Below are positions 61,772 through 64,000 of a DNA stretch of 64,000 nt, one piece after another. Origin of the DNA: Nitrospirota bacterium. Lineage in GTDB: Bacteria > Nitrospirota > Thermodesulfovibrionia > Thermodesulfovibrionales > UBA6898. The notes under the pieces are model-generated. The model had not been told where the DNA came from, made no database searches, and saw only the letters and a program-made list of their open reading frames with translations. Within the stretch, counting starts at the first letter, position 1, and every line of letters starts with the position of its first letter. Location: positions 186,001-250,000 of the forward strand of contig JACRMT010000012.1 in the NCBI GenBank assembly GCA_016214855.1, given 5' to 3'. Position numbers and translations under genes: made by a program.

Positions 61772-64000
61772 ATGGCAGAAAGCATAATTGACCTTTTCCG
61801 CAAGACAGCATCAACCTATCCCGATGCTATTGCCTTTCACTATTACGGTAACGGTTGGCAGACCGTTACTTACCGCGAGCTTGCCGACAGAGTAACGAAC
61901 CTTGCATCGCATCTGATACGGTCCGGGGGCAGAAAAAATGACCGTATTGCAGTCATCGCCGAGAATCGGCCTGAATGGTCTGTTGCGTACCTTGCGATCC
62001 TTTCTTCAGGCTGCATTGTCGTACCGCTTGATGCACAGCTTGCTCCGGCAGAAGTTCAGACTTTACTGAATGACGCAGAGGCGCATGTCGTCCTGCACAG
62101 CAATAAGACAGCCGGACAGATTGCGGGTTATGCAGAGCATTTCCGGAGATCTTCCGGCAGGGACCTCCTGCTCATTGATTTTGACAGCACTGACTACAGG
62201 GAAATAGAAAAAAAGCCTCCAACCGGATCCCTGCCTGCATGCGACCAGGACGATATCGCATCAATAATATATACATCAGGCACAACAGGAAATCCCAAGG
62301 GTGTCGTTCTCACCCACAGGAACTTCTGCTCAGATGCCCAGGCCCTCATTGAGGCACGCATTGTTTCGCATGAAGATAATGTTCTTTCCATCCTTCCTCT
62401 TCATCATACCTATGCATTCATGTGTACCCTCATGGTACCGCTGTTTCTCGGGGCTTCCATAACGTACCCCCTGAGCATGAAAGGCCCGGACATGATTGCT
62501 GCCATACAGGGAAAGGGTGTCAGTGTGGTGATCGGTGTGCCGCAGCTGCTCGGCATGATCAGAAATAACATTATTGCCAGGATCAATGCCCTGTCCAAAC
62601 CGCTCCGCTTTCTTCTGACTAAACTGACCGCTTTTTCAGGAGCTGTCAGAAAAAGGCTCGGCATCAACCTCGGGAAGTTGATATTCAGATCTGTGCACAG
62701 GAGTTTCGGAAACCGATTTCGGTTCTTTACGAGCGGCGGCGCCAGGCTCGATCCTGCTGTCATGGAAGATCTTGAGGCGTTAGGCTTCACGGTACTTGAA
62801 GGCTACGGCCTCACTGAAACCTCGCCCGTCGTTACCTTCAATCCTGTTGAAAAGCGGAAACCCGGTTCTGCTGGCAAGCCGCTTCCCTCTGTTTCGATCA
62901 GGATTGCCCATCCCTCAGATGCCGAAGAGGGAGAGATAGAGATAAAGGGGCCGATGGTCATGAAAGGCTACTACAACAGGCCTTCTGCAACTGCCGAGGT
63001 GCTGCATGACGGATGGTTCAGGACCGGAGATATCGGCAGGCTTGACCATGAGGGGTATCTTTTCATTACCGGCCGCTCTAAAGAGGTTATTGTTCTGAGT
63101 TCAGGCAAGAACATCTATCCCGAAGATGTCGAAAGAATGTATCTTTCATCAAAGCTGATCAAGGAGATCTGCATCATGGGAATTGAGCGTCAGGGGATAA
63201 CAGAATCACTGCATGCCGTGATTGTCCCTGATTTTGAGCATGCCAGGCAGGCTGCCATCTCAAACCTCTATGATGCAGTTAAGTGGGAGATAAATGCCCT
63301 TTCCGGAGCTCTGCCTTCCTATATGAGAATACAGGGGTTCACGCTTCAGAAAGACCCCCTGCCCAGGACGCCTCTCGGCAAGTTGCGGCGCTTTATGATC
63401 AAAGCCGCTCAAACACAACCTGAGCCAAAAAAGCAGGGTGTTTCTGATACCCCGGAGGCCTTGTTTGCAGAGGATACCGGCAGCAAAGTGCTTAAGGCCC
63501 TCAGGAACGTATCGAAGAAAGATCAGGAGATACAGGCAGATGACAATCTTGAGCTTGATCTCGGCCTTGACTCACTCTCCAAAATAGAACTTGTCGTGGC
63601 GATCGAAGCAGCCTTTTCCCTGAAACTCCCTGAGGATTTCATGTCTGATATCCATACCATCAGGGAACTCATCGAAAAGGTCAAGGCTTCTTCAGGCTCG
63701 CCCCGGGCAGCAGGGGCTGAAAAGACCGGCTGGAAAGAGATCATATCAGCAGACCCTGAAGAGCAGATAGTACTTGAGAAGCCTGAATTGATGATGCTTC
63801 CGTCAAAAATAGTGTTTGCCGTCATGAAACTTCTCGTGAAGTTTCTTTTTCGTCTCGAAACGCGGGGGCTTGAGAATATCTCTGCTTCCGGGAATTTCAT
63901 CATTACCCCAAATCATGCCAGCTATCTTGACGGATTTGTTGTCGTGCTTTCATTGCCCTTCTCTGTATTCAGAAACCTGTATCTGCTGGGAATCAGCGAT
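61772..64000 (+). CDS. Acyl-AMP ligase–ACP–acyltransferase fusion (3' part outside window)
   Basis: Open for 743 codons from the ATG at 61772 to the window end. An AMP-binding domain with the P-loop-like YTSGTTGNPKG (near 168) is followed by an acyl-carrier-protein domain with the phosphopantetheine Ser in DLGLDSLSKIELV (near 595). A PlsC-type acyltransferase then begins (NHASYLDG, the H-x4-D motif). A fused enzyme that could load an acyl group and transfer it to a phospholipid or lysolipid. The frame has no stop inside the window. Confidence 0.8.
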   Translation, partial: MAESIIDLFRKTASTYPDAIAFHYYGNGWQTVTYRELADRVTNLASHLIRSGGRKNDRIAVIAENRPEWSVAYLAILSSGCIVVPLDAQLAPAEVQTLLNDAEAHVVLHSNKTAGQIAGYAEHFRRSSGRDLLLIDFDSTDYREIEKKPPTGSLPACDQDDIASIIYTSGTTGNPKGVVLTHRNFCSDAQALIEARIVSHEDNVLSILPLHHTYAFMCTLMVPLFLGASITYPLSMKGPDMIAAIQGKGVSVVIGVPQLLGMIRNNIIARINALSKPLRFLLTKLTAFSGAVRKRLGINLGKLIFRSVHRSFGNRFRFFTSGGARLDPAVMEDLEALGFTVLEGYGLTETSPVVTFNPVEKRKPGSAGKPLPSVSIRIAHPSDAEEGEIEIKGPMVMKGYYNRPSATAEVLHDGWFRTGDIGRLDHEGYLFITGRSKEVIVLSSGKNIYPEDVERMYLSSKLIKEICIMGIERQGITESLHAVIVPDFEHARQAAISNLYDAVKWEINALSGALPSYMRIQGFTLQKDPLPRTPLGKLRRFMIKAAQTQPEPKKQGVSDTPEALFAEDTGSKVLKALRNVSKKDQEIQADDNLELDLGLDSLSKIELVVAIEAAFSLKLPEDFMSDIHTIRELIEKVKASSGSPRAAGAEKTGWKEIISADPEEQIVLEKPELMMLPSKIVFAVMKLLVKFLFRLETRGLENISASGNFIITPNHASYLDGFVVVLSLPFSVFRNLYLLGISD

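Overview
The window looks like chromosome from a dissimilatory sulfate reducer, most likely a Nitrospirota (Thermodesulfovibrionia-type) bacterium. The main evidence is a minus-strand block adk–sat–aprB–aprA–qmoA–qmoB–(qmoC), the core sulfate-activation and APS-reduction pathway with its quinone-interacting electron-transfer complex. Siroheme synthesis, Fe-S oxidoreductases and a two-part cytochrome c maturation pair fit an anaerobic respirer. The phylum is inference; a desulfobacterial origin is not excluded.

Layout. 1–8.3 kb: sulfate reduction cluster, with a strong intrinsic terminator after aprA. 8.5–14.9 kb: rdgB, an RDD membrane protein, then the rod-shape operon mreB–mreC–mreD–mrdA–rodA and tRNA-Met(CAT). 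15–16.4 kb: a TonB-like protein and a double zinc-ribbon protein. 16.5–28.5 kb: a long minus-strand defence operon. It is a type I restriction-modification system (hsdM, hsdS, hsdR) carrying extra genes: rhuM, a NERD-like SF1 helicase paired with a DUF2290 protein, a DUF488 protein and an unknown gene. A vestigial second hsdR 5' end and in-frame palindromic repeats in hsdR and hsdM show repeated rearrangement.

28.7–38.1 kb: housekeeping genes (HAD nucleotidase, precorrin-2 dehydrogenase, BamD, radical SAM/DUF2344 protein, RNase G, LarE, a GlcF-like Fe-S protein, a GalT-like protein). 38.1–38.6 kb: two gene fragments meet head to head. 38.6–43.3 kb: an accessory region next to tRNA-Sec. The last 26 nt of the tRNA gene are repeated 3.1 kb away, framing a small island. 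The island holds a nucleotidyltransferase + 2H-phosphoesterase pair, two MNT-type nucleotidyltransferases, a DUF4926 protein and a broken HEPN toxin. An AbiEii-type nucleotidyltransferase with its winged-helix partner lies just outside.

43.5–64 kb: smc, a PilZ protein, GlcD-like oxidase, ccsA/resB, a hybrid histidine kinase, a TPR protein, dppD/dppF, an HD protein, hisB/hisC, two GGDEF proteins, a MoeB/ThiF protein, and the start of an acyl-AMP ligase–ACP–acyltransferase fusion that runs off the end.

The strongest candidates for undescribed biology are (a) the overlapping nucleotidyltransferase + 2H-phosphoesterase pair in the tRNA-Sec island and (b) the helicase + DUF2290 pair inside the hsd operon. 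No CRISPR array, rRNA, intact transposase or integrase was seen.
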